Assembly (NCBI GenBank): GCA_937884915.1
Contig: CALAAN010000378.1
Coordinates: forward strand, 1-5,116
Direction: 5' to 3'
From: an uncultured Oscillibacter sp.
GTDB lineage: Bacteria; Bacillota; Clostridia; Oscillospirales; Oscillospiraceae
Length of the DNA stretch: 5,116 bases
In this document: piece after piece, positions 1-4,695 of the stretch
Layout: the number at the start of each line of letters is the position of its first letter
Position numbering within the stretch: the first letter of the stretch is position 1
Position numbers and translations under genes: made by a program
The notes under the pieces: generated by a model
What the model saw: only the letters and a program-made list of their open reading frames with translations
What the model was told of the DNA's origin: nothing
Databases searched by the model: none

Positions 1-15
1 TTCCTCAAGTCTCAT
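1..15 (-). CDS. 5' end of an unidentified gene, cut by the window edge
   Basis: An ATG at 15-13 opens a frame reading M-R-L-E-E to the window edge. It is preceded at an ideal distance (8 nt) by GGAGGT (29-24, minus strand), which lies inside the last codons of the kinase gene. Only 1 nt separates the kinase stop (19-17) from this ATG, so the gene would be co-transcribed and probably translationally coupled with the kinase. Five residues are too few to identify a product. The alternative is that GAGGA near 6-2 is itself the Shine-Dalgarno sequence of a gene starting just outside the window. Either way, a minus-strand gene directly follows the kinase. Confidence 0.45.
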
Positions 16-16
16 C

Positions 17-721
17 TCACAGCACCTCCATCAGCGCCCGCGCGCTCTGATAGCGCTGCTCCGGCGCGGTCATCGTGCATCTGCGCACAATGCGGCCCAT
101 TTTCCCCGCCGCCATCTCGCGCGAGGGGTGCTTGCCCGTGAGCATGATGTTGAGCAGCACGCCGAGCGAGAAAATGTCCGCCCGCTCGTCGGACTGGAAA
201 ATGCCGTACTGCTCGGGCGCGGCAAAGCCCGTCGTGCCGAGCACCTGCGTGTCGCTCTCGGATTCGTCCTTGTAGATGCGCGCGGCGTCGAAGTCGATGA
301 GCACGGCGTCGCTGCCGCGCAGGATGACATTCTCCGGTTTGACGTCGCGGTGCACCGCGCCCATGGAGTGCAGCACATGCAGCGCCTTGCAGAGGTCGAG
401 CGTCACCTCTCGCGCCTCTTTTTCCGTGAGCTTAGCGCCCGTCAGGAGCTCTGCGAGCGTGTCGCCCTGCACATATTCCTCCAGCACAGCGGTTTGACCG
501 TCCTGCTCTGCCGCCTCCATGATCTGCGGCAGATGCGGGCACAAAACGGGCAGCAGCCGGCGGTAGACCTCGCCGCTGCCGGTATAGCGGCGGAAGACGT
601 AGCGTGTGCCGCTTTTCCTGTGCCGCACGACGCTGACCGTGCCGCGCGGGCTCTCTTTCAGCACACGGAGCGTATCGTATTCGGTTGTAATAGCCTCTAA
701 AAGGCTCTCATACAGCGTCAC
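17..721 (-). CDS. Small Hanks-type serine/threonine protein kinase (clostridial XRE-paired family)
   Basis: A cytosolic protein kinase, one catalytic domain and nothing else: no membrane segment and no PASTA repeats. Numbering is from the GTG at 730. The catalytic loop HRDVKPEN is at 127-134, the metal-binding motif reads DFD (146-148) rather than DFG, the activation-segment end is GTTGFAAPEQYG (165-176), and the F-helix DIFSLG is at 185-190. The glycine loop is degenerate (one clear Gly, G30). The beta-3 strand reads YVFRR, so Arg47 stands where the ATP-binding Lys is expected. From memory of the family, DFD and the Arg are shared by relatives found beside small XRE regulators in Clostridia, so they are probably not damage. 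Start: an in-frame TAG precedes the GTG at 730, so nothing further upstream is possible. GTG 721 (234 aa) is preferred because AGGG at 735-732 is 10 nt from it but only 1 nt from GTG 730. Substrates are unknown; the divergent regulator at 831 is the obvious candidate partner. Confidence 0.9.
   Translation of the reverse strand: MTLYESLLEAITTEYDTLRVLKESPRGTVSVVRHRKSGTRYVFRRYTGSGEVYRRLLPVLCPHLPQIMEAAEQDGQTAVLEEYVQGDTLAELLTGAKLTEKEAREVTLDLCKALHVLHSMGAVHRDVKPENVILRGSDAVLIDFDAARIYKDESESDTQVLGTTGFAAPEQYGIFQSDERADIFSLGVLLNIMLTGKHPSREMAAGKMGRIVRRCTMTAPEQRYQSARALMEVL
24..29 (-). promoter_or_regulatory. Shine-Dalgarno GGAGGT for the gene downstream of the kinase
   Basis: The minus strand reads GGAGGT here, 8 nt before the ATG at 15-13. 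It sits inside the final codons of the kinase gene, where it encodes part of E-V-L. It is the main evidence that a further gene begins at 15. Confidence 0.45.
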
Positions 722-749
722 AAATTTCACACCCTATGCAGCCAGCATA

Positions 750-778
750 TTGTTTTCACCTGTCGAAAACGGTAAAAT
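750..778 (+). promoter_or_regulatory. Candidate promoter of the XRE regulator gene
   Basis: TTGTTT (750-755) and TAAAAT (773-778) are 17 nt apart. The -10 matches five of six consensus positions, while the -35 shares mainly TTG. The expected start is near 785, leaving a leader of about 46 nt before the ATG at 831. It faces, and overlaps, the kinase promoter. The 752-770 inverted repeat fills its spacer. Confidence 0.45.
752..770. promoter_or_regulatory. Inverted repeat, candidate operator for the XRE regulator
   Basis: The arms GTTTTC (752-757) and GAAAAC (765-770) are perfect complements around a 7-nt centre, ACCTGTC. The repeat lies between the -35 and -10 of the candidate XRE promoter and just downstream of the predicted kinase transcription start. 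A dimer of the helix-turn-helix protein encoded at 831 could bind it and repress both genes. The binding protein is inferred from position only. Confidence 0.45.
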
Positions 779-789
779 GAACAGGAAGT

Positions 790-818
790 TTTATACTGAG
801 AACTTGAATTTTTGTAAA
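790..818 (-). promoter_or_regulatory. Sigma-A-type promoter of the kinase gene
   Basis: On the minus strand, TTTACA (818-813) is followed after exactly 17 nt by TATAAA (795-790). Each hexamer matches five of six consensus positions. Transcription would start near 783, giving a leader of about 60 nt that contains the 752-770 inverted repeat. The -35 box overlaps the Shine-Dalgarno sequence of the XRE gene on the other strand. Confidence 0.65.
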
Positions 819-830
819 GGCGGATGTTGG

Positions 831-1268
831 ATGAAGATGGAAGTGGAACGCAAAAACACGGACGGACTGCGCAGCGAGCTGATGGATGCGCCAAACTTAC
901 AGGCGTTTCTTTCTGCAAACGAAGCAAATTTTTCTTCGGAGAGCGCATCAATGCTGCTCAACGAGATGCTGGAGCGAAAGGGCATCTCCAAAGCCTCGCT
1001 CGCCAAGCAGTCCGGTATGAGCGAAATTTATCTGCACCAGATCTTTGCGGGGCGGCGCAATCCCTCGCGCAGCCGCGTGCTGTGCCTGTGCTTTGGGCTG
1101 AAGGCCTCGCTCGAAGAGGCGCAGGAGCTGCTGCGCAACTGCGGCTACGCCGAGCTCTACCCCAAGGTCCGGCGCGACGCGATCATCATTTACGGGCTGC
1201 TGCACGGCATGGATCTCTTCGCCGTCAATGACCGGCTGTTTGCCGAGGATGAAGAAACGCTGTTCTGA
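831..1268 (+). CDS. XRE/Cro-type helix-turn-helix regulator paired with the divergent kinase
   Basis: A 145-residue DNA-binding protein. The N-terminal ~40 residues are polar and variable. An XRE-type helix-turn-helix follows, with helix 2 about 53-62 (SKASLAKQSG) and the recognition helix about 64-74 (SEIYLHQIFAG), ending in RRNPSR. The C-terminal helical part (103-136) has GYAELYP and RRDAIIIYGLLHG, close to the pattern GYAPLYPR...RDA-I that I recall from small clostridial regulators neighbouring protein kinases. Start: AAAGGCGG (816-823) lies 7 nt before ATG 831. The frame is open further upstream, but ATG 777 lies before the predicted transcript start and has no good ribosome site. It probably regulates itself and the divergent kinase through the 752-770 repeat, and may be a kinase substrate (Ser/Thr are plentiful at 35-55); both points are inference. 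The end is followed by a terminator at 1301. Confidence 0.88.
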   Translation: MKMEVERKNTDGLRSELMDAPNLQAFLSANEANFSSESASMLLNEMLERKGISKASLAKQSGMSEIYLHQIFAGRRNPSRSRVLCLCFGLKASLEEAQELLRNCGYAELYPKVRRDAIIIYGLLHGMDLFAVNDRLFAEDEETLF

Positions 1269-1300
1269 CATTCGCACCCCGCCAAACGGCATGACCTAAT

Positions 1301-1333
1301 AAAAAGCACCTGCCTTGAAGACAGGTGCTTTTT
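1301..1333. terminator. Bidirectional intrinsic terminator between the XRE gene and the ECF S component gene
   Basis: The 12-nt arms AAAAAGCACCTG (1301-1312) and CAGGTGCTTTTT (1322-1333) are perfect complements around a 9-nt loop. The A/T ends of the stem give a U-tract in both directions. The stop codon of the minus-strand gene at 1335-1337 is 1 nt away, so the hairpin serves both convergent genes. Confidence 0.9.
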
Positions 1334-1334
1334 C

Positions 1335-1859
1335 CTATTCTCTTCTGCCCGATGCTTTCTTTGCGCGTTCCAATCCGCGCCGCAGGGGCGGAAAGAGCAC
1401 AAAGACGAGGGCCGTATTCGACACGCAGTGGATGACATCGTATGGAATCCCCGAGAGCCACCACGAAAATGCCATCTGCCATCCGCCGATGAAAAAATAC
1501 GGAATAGCGCACAGCGCGCCGAAGCACAGCCCGTGCAGCCCCGCGATGGCTGCCCAAAGCGCGCGGCTCTCGCTTTTGCGGAACGGCAGCGCGGCAAGCA
1601 CGACGATCGGCCAGACGTAGAGATACATCAGGTTCCAAAGTCCTGCGCCATAGAGCGCGATCTCAAGCAGGGCAAAGCCGAACGCCGGATAGAGCGCCTT
1701 TGCGCCGTACACCGCCGCGGCCAGAAGCAGCAGCAGCGTGACCGGATGCACGTTCGGAATGAGGCGCAGGCACTCCTTGCCCGCGACCATCAGCGCGCAG
1801 AAAAGCGACAGCTCCGCGATCTCGCGGATGCTGAGTCTTGCGGACTTACCAGCCGACAT
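1335..1859 (-). CDS. ECF transporter S component (substrate-specific membrane subunit)
   Basis: A 174-residue, very hydrophobic protein with about six membrane segments: roughly 14-34, 39-53, 56-73, 75-92, 101-124 and 142-159. The first helix (IREIAELSLFCALMVAGKE), the loop LIPNVHPVTLLLLL and the final GIPYDVIHCVSN helix fit the small S components of energy-coupling-factor transporters, which bind a vitamin and toggle in the membrane with a shared EcfA-EcfA'-EcfT module. No ATPase or EcfT gene is in this window, so a group II system with the module encoded elsewhere is likely. The substrate is not readable from sequence. The upstream transcobalamin-like gene suggests cobalamin or a related corrinoid, with moderate to low certainty. 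Start: an in-frame TGA lies immediately before ATG 1859, so this is the first possible start. It overlaps the DUF4430 gene by 14 nt with no clear Shine-Dalgarno, which implies translational coupling. The tail is basic and cytoplasmic (RRGLERAKK). Confidence 0.85.
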   Translation of the reverse strand: MSAGKSARLSIREIAELSLFCALMVAGKECLRLIPNVHPVTLLLLLAAAVYGAKALYPAFGFALLEIALYGAGLWNLMYLYVWPIVVLAALPFRKSESRALWAAIAGLHGLCFGALCAIPYFFIGGWQMAFSWWLSGIPYDVIHCVSNTALVFVLFPPLRRGLERAKKASGRRE

Positions 1860-2244
1860 TCAGCACAAAGTCATACACATCGCCGTCCGCGATGGGCTGG
1901 CTGTCCACGCCGAGCTCAGCAAACGTGCCGTTCACGCTGTAGCCCCACCACTGCTGCTCATTCTCGTCGGCGGTCTCGCCGTCCACGGTCAGCACATACA
2001 GGCCGTACTCGCTCTCCGTGCCCTCGATGAGGTTTTCCTGCTCGAGCGCGCCGCGCAGGTACTCTTCGTCGGTGCGGATGGTGAAGGTCGTGTCGTCGCC
2101 GTTCAGGTGGTCGACATTGACGGTAATCTCCTTGCCGCCCTGCTGGGGTTCGGGCTTGTTCATCTGCCAGATCACGAGCGCAGCAGCCGCCAGCACAAGC
2201 ACGATGATGAGGGCGATAACGCCTTTGTTGTTTTTCTTCTGCAT
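1846..2244 (-). CDS. Membrane-anchored DUF4430 (transcobalamin-like C-terminal domain) protein
   Basis: A 132-residue protein. It has a lysine-rich start, one membrane helix (about 8-28), a short Pro/Gln linker, then an extracytoplasmic domain at about 38-132. The domain has the DUF4430 pattern: beta strand KEITVNVDHL, the LYVLTVDGETAD turn (82-93), WWGYSVNG (99-106), and GVDSQPIADGDVYDFVL ending NVGW. DUF4430 is related to the C-terminal beta domain of transcobalamin and intrinsic factor, which closes over bound cobalamin. The protein contains no cysteine, so it is not a lipoprotein; it should stay anchored by its N-terminal helix. Start: ATG 2244 has AAGGAG (2258-2253) at 8 nt. The in-frame upstream ATG at 2301 would run through the leader hairpins and has no comparable ribosome site. 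It is the first gene of an operon with the ECF S component, so it probably captures or presents the substrate to that subunit. Cobalamin as ligand is an inference from fold and context. Confidence 0.85.
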   Translation of the reverse strand: MQKKNNKGVIALIIVLVLAAAALVIWQMNKPEPQQGGKEITVNVDHLNGDDTTFTIRTDEEYLRGALEQENLIEGTESEYGLYVLTVDGETADENEQQWWGYSVNGTFAELGVDSQPIADGDVYDFVLNVGW

Positions 2245-2267
2245 TTTGTTTTCTCCTTCTCTTGCTG

Positions 2268-2290
2268 AAAAATGCCGCCTTTCAGCGGCA
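2268..2290 (-). terminator. Terminator-like hairpin in the DUF4430 leader, candidate attenuator
   Basis: On the minus strand, TGCCGC (2290-2285), loop TGAAAG and GCGGCA (2278-2273) form a 6-bp GC-rich stem, followed at once by TTTTT (2272-2268). It lies between the predicted transcription start (about 2320) and the ribosome site (2258-2253) of the DUF4430 gene, so it could end transcription before the operon. The stem is short. An alternative stem just upstream (2311-2306 pairing with 2295-2290) would take its first base, and a further one overlaps that. Confidence 0.4.
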
Positions 2291-2302
2291 AGGCAAAGCA
2301 TT

Positions 2303-2325
2303 CGATGCCTTTCAACACCGCATCG
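2303..2325. promoter_or_regulatory. Inverted repeat CGATGC/GCATCG at the DUF4430 transcription start
   Basis: The arms CGATGC (2303-2308) and GCATCG (2320-2325) flank 11 nt and sit directly downstream of the -10 box of the leftward promoter. It could be an operator or, in RNA, a hairpin if transcription starts early enough. The same half-site recurs in the tex promoter spacer at 2406-2424. Confidence 0.35.
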
Positions 2326-2326
2326 T

Positions 2327-2355
2327 ATTTTACCGTCAAAGCGGCAAAATGTAAA
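2327..2355 (-). promoter_or_regulatory. Sigma-A-type promoter of the DUF4430/ECF S component operon
   Basis: The minus strand carries TTTACA (2355-2350) and TAAAAT (2332-2327), spaced exactly 17 nt, each matching five of six consensus positions. The predicted start is near 2320, giving a leader of about 75 nt with possible secondary structure. Confidence 0.65.
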
Positions 2356-2391
2356 GCCCCAGCTGCCGCGCCGATCCTATGCCTTTTTTCC

Positions 2392-2407
2392 CGCAAAAGG
2401 TTTTGCG
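2392..2407. promoter_or_regulatory. Palindrome CGCAAAA-GG-TTTTGCG over the tex -35 region
   Basis: Seven-base perfect arms around a 2-nt centre. The right arm overlaps the candidate tex -35 hexamer (2403-2408). The compact, symmetric form suits a dimeric regulator. The protein is unknown, and chance cannot be ruled out. Confidence 0.35.
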
Positions 2408-2431
2408 CATCGCCGCGCGATGCGGTATAAT
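2403..2431 (+). promoter_or_regulatory. Promoter of tex
   Basis: A perfect consensus -10, TATAAT (2426-2431), lies 17 nt from TTGCGC (2403-2408), which matches only the TTG of the -35 consensus. The predicted start is about 2438, giving a leader of about 88 nt before the ATG at 2526. Confidence 0.6.
2406..2424. promoter_or_regulatory. Inverted repeat CGCATCG/CGATGCG between the tex -35 and -10
   Basis: Seven-base perfect arms (2406-2412 and 2418-2424) around CCGCG, filling the promoter spacer. This is a classical repressor position. It shares the GCATCG half-site with the repeat at 2303-2325 in the opposed promoter. Confidence 0.4.
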
Positions 2432-2444
2432 GGATTTTATATTC

Positions 2445-2464
2445 CGCCCGCTCTCAGGCGGGCG
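2445..2464 (+). promoter_or_regulatory. GC-rich hairpin in the tex leader
   Basis: CGCCCGC (2445-2451), loop TCTCAG and GCGGGCG (2458-2464) form a 7-bp all-GC stem soon after the predicted transcription start. No U-tract follows, so it is not a terminator; it could stabilise the mRNA 5' end. Confidence 0.4.
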
Positions 2465-2525
2465 CTTCATCGCTGATTCACCCGATTGCGCCGTCTCGGC
2501 GTCCGACATACGAAAGGAACATTTT

Positions 2526-4634
2526 ATGGATCTCATTCAGGCCCTTGCCGCCGAGCTCGGCAAAGACCCCCGACACGTCGAAAACGTCGTGCGCTTGCTC
2601 GACGAGGGCAACACCATTCCCTTCATCGCCCGCTACCGCAAGGAGCTCCACGGCGCGATGGATGATACCTCGCTGCGCACACTCGAAGAACGGCTGCAAT
2701 ACCTCCGCGGCCTTGAAGAGCGCCGCGAGGCGGTGAAAAAGTCCATCGACGAGCAGGGCAAGCTCACCGACCTCTACCGCCCCTACAAGCAAAAGCGCCG
2801 CACCCGCGCCACGATGGCAAAGGAAAAGGGCCTCGAACCGCTCGCCGCGCTGCTCTTTGCACAGGAGCGCAGCTGCCCGCGGCCCGAGGACGCCGCGCGT
2901 GACTTTGTCTCCCCCGAAAAGGGCGTCGAGACCGTCGAGGACGCCTTGCAGGGTGCGAGCGACATCATCGCTGAGCAGATCTCCGACGACGCCGCCATCC
3001 GCAAGAGCCTGCGCGCGCTCATTTCCCGTCAGGGCCGGCTCGTGAGCAGGGCCGCGACGGAGGACGACAGCGTGTATCGCCTATACTACGATTTTACGCA
3101 GTCCGTCGCCCGCCTGCAGGGGCACCAGGTGCTCGCCATCAACCGCGGCGAAAAAGAGGGCATTTTGAAGGTCTCCGTCGCGCTCGACCGCGAGCAGGCG
3201 CTGCCGCTGCTGCGCCGCGCAGTTGTGAAGCCCGGCTCTGCCGCGATGGAATTTGTCAAATCCGCTGCCGAGGACGCCTACGACCGCCTGATCTTCCCCT
3301 CGCTCGAGCGCGAGGTGCGAAATTCCCTCACCGAGCAGGCGGACGAGGGCGCGATCGGCCAGTTCGCGCTGAACCTGAAGCCCCTTTTGATGCAGCCGCC
3401 GGTCAAGGGCAAGGTCACGATGGGCCTCGATCCTGGCTATCGCATGGGCTGCAAGGTCGCGGTCGTGGACGGCACAGGCAAGGTGCTCGACACCGCCGTG
3501 GTCTATCCGACCTACGGCGAGCGGCAGAAGAATGAGGCCATCGCCGCGCTCGCAAAGCTCATCAAAAAGCACGGTGTGGAGCACATCGCCATCGGCAACG
3601 GCACCGCCAGCCGCGAGACCGAGCAGATGGCCGTCGAGCTCATCCGTCAGGTGAACGAAGGCGGCACGCATGTGAGCTATATGATCGTCTCCGAGGCGGG
3701 CGCGTCCGTATACTCGGCCAGTAAGCTCGCCGCCGAGGAATTTCCGCAGTACGACGTCAACCTCCGCTCCGCCGTGTCCATCGCGCGGCGTTTGCAGGAC
3801 CCGCTCGCCGAGCTCGTGAAGATCGACCCCAAGGCCATCGGCGTGGGTCAGTATCAGCACGACATGCCGCAAAAGCAGCTCGACGAGGCGCTGAACGGCG
3901 TGGTCGAGGACTGCGTCAACGCCGTCGGCGTGGACGTCAACACGGCGTCGCCGTCGCTCTTGCAGCGCGTCGCGGGTTTGAACGGTACGACGGCGAAAAA
4001 CATCGTCTTGTACCGCGAGGAGAACGGCGCGTTCACCTCCCGCGCGCAGATCAAAAAGGTGCCAAAGCTCGGCCCCAAGGCCTTCCAGCAGTGTGCGGGC
4101 TTCCTGCGCGTGCCGGAGAGCAGGAGCGTACTCGACAACACTGCCGTCCACCCCGAGAGCTACGACGCCGCGAAGGCTCTACTCGACCTGACCGGCCACA
4201 CGCTCGCCGATGTCAAGGGCGGCAAGCTCGCCGACCTGCCCGAACGCGTCAAGTCCTACGGCGAAGAAAAGGCCGCGAGCGAGATTGGCGTCGGCGTTCC
4301 CACGCTGCGCGATATCGTCTCGGAGCTTTTAAAGCCCGGCCGTGATGTGCGCGACGAGCTGCCAAAGCCCATCCTGCGCACGGACGTGCTCGAGATGAAG
4401 GACTTAAAACCCGGCATGGTGCTGACCGGCACGGTGCGCAATGTCATCGACTTCGGCGTGTTCGTGGACATCGGCGTGCATCAGGACGGCCTCGTCCACA
4501 TCTCGCAGGTGGCGGACAAGTTCATCAAGCACCCGTCCGAGGTCGTGTCCGTCGGCGACGTCGTCAAAGTCGTCGTGCTGGAAGTGGATGAAAAGAAAAA
4601 GCGCATCAGCCTGAGCATGAAACAGGCCAAGTAA
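2526..4634 (+). CDS. tex: Tex/YhgF-family RNA-binding transcription accessory protein
   Basis: A 702-residue cytosolic nucleic-acid-binding protein of the conserved Tex family (homolog of the Spt6 core), thought to act with transcribing RNA polymerase. Domains in order: N-terminal helical part with VVRLLDEGNTIPFIARYRKE (21-40); the LYRPYKQKRRTRA element (83-95); a YqgF/RNase H-like fold with MGLDPG (299-304), IGNGTASRET (356-365) and IVSEAGASVYSAS (387-399); the signature SIARRLQDPLAELVKIDPK...GVGQYQHD (418-446); helix-hairpin-helix motifs around 460-530 (NTASPSLLQRVAGL, KLGPKAFQQCAGFLR); and a C-terminal S1 RNA-binding domain (about 626-700, NVIDFGVFVDIGVHQDGLVHIS). Relative to E. coli Tex, about 17 residues are missing between KLT (79-81) and LYRPY (83-87), and there is no long basic tail. 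Start: AAAGGA (2513-2518) is 7 nt before ATG 2526. The frame stays open upstream to 2379, but that part covers the promoter. It appears monocistronic, with its own promoter and a terminator right after the stop. Confidence 0.97.
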   Translation: MDLIQALAAELGKDPRHVENVVRLLDEGNTIPFIARYRKELHGAMDDTSLRTLEERLQYLRGLEERREAVKKSIDEQGKLTDLYRPYKQKRRTRATMAKEKGLEPLAALLFAQERSCPRPEDAARDFVSPEKGVETVEDALQGASDIIAEQISDDAAIRKSLRALISRQGRLVSRAATEDDSVYRLYYDFTQSVARLQGHQVLAINRGEKEGILKVSVALDREQALPLLRRAVVKPGSAAMEFVKSAAEDAYDRLIFPSLEREVRNSLTEQADEGAIGQFALNLKPLLMQPPVKGKVTMGLDPGYRMGCKVAVVDGTGKVLDTAVVYPTYGERQKNEAIAALAKLIKKHGVEHIAIGNGTASRETEQMAVELIRQVNEGGTHVSYMIVSEAGASVYSASKLAAEEFPQYDVNLRSAVSIARRLQDPLAELVKIDPKAIGVGQYQHDMPQKQLDEALNGVVEDCVNAVGVDVNTASPSLLQRVAGLNGTTAKNIVLYREENGAFTSRAQIKKVPKLGPKAFQQCAGFLRVPESRSVLDNTAVHPESYDAAKALLDLTGHTLADVKGGKLADLPERVKSYGEEKAASEIGVGVPTLRDIVSELLKPGRDVRDELPKPILRTDVLEMKDLKPGMVLTGTVRNVIDFGVFVDIGVHQDGLVHISQVADKFIKHPSEVVSVGDVVKVVVLEVDEKKKRISLSMKQAK

Positions 4635-4645
4635 ATAAAAAAAGG

Positions 4646-4683
4646 AAGCAGCCCCGCCCGAATCAAATCGGGCGGGGCTGCTT
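4646..4683. terminator. Long-stem intrinsic terminator between tex and the DUF4300 gene
   Basis: The arms 4646-4661 and 4668-4683 are perfect 16-bp complements (AAGCAGCCCC... / ...GGGGCTGCTT) around the loop ATCAAA. The A-rich stretch at 4635-4643 gives a strong U-tract on the minus strand, for the DUF4300 gene. In the tex direction only CTTTG follows, so termination there depends on the very stable stem. The hairpin lies 11 nt after the tex stop and 12 nt after the DUF4300 stop. Confidence 0.92.
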
Positions 4684-4695
4684 TGTGATCTGTTC

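Noticed and set aside
128..700. 190-codon plus-strand frame antisense to the kinase
   Set aside because: The kinase on the other strand has a complete motif set; this frame shows no domain and is a composition shadow.
606..830. N-terminal extension of the XRE regulator
   Set aside because: The frame is open, but this stretch covers the kinase start, both promoters and the inverted repeat. The extra residues look unrelated, and ATG 831 has a good Shine-Dalgarno.
824..1231. 135-codon frame starting 7 nt before the XRE gene, in another frame
   Set aside because: The product is low-complexity Ala/Arg-rich with no recognisable fold. Its ATG 824 is directly next to the AAAGGCGG site, whereas the XRE ATG 831 is correctly spaced and gives a clear helix-turn-helix.
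2379..2525. 49-residue N-terminal extension of Tex
   Set aside because: It spans the TATAAT promoter and the leader hairpin. Tex family proteins start at about the position of the ATG at 2526, which has AAAGGA at 7 nt.
2245..2525. Cobalamin riboswitch upstream of the DUF4430/ECF operon
   Set aside because: No B12-box GCCACTG-type sequence is present on the minus strand, and the leader (about 75 nt) is far too short for this class of riboswitch.
3081..4151. 356-codon open frame on the minus strand, antisense to tex
   Set aside because: Its protein is rich in H, D, V, L and R with no family pattern, it has no ribosome site, and it lies wholly inside the unmistakable tex gene. Long antisense frames are common in GC-rich genes with GC-rich third positions.
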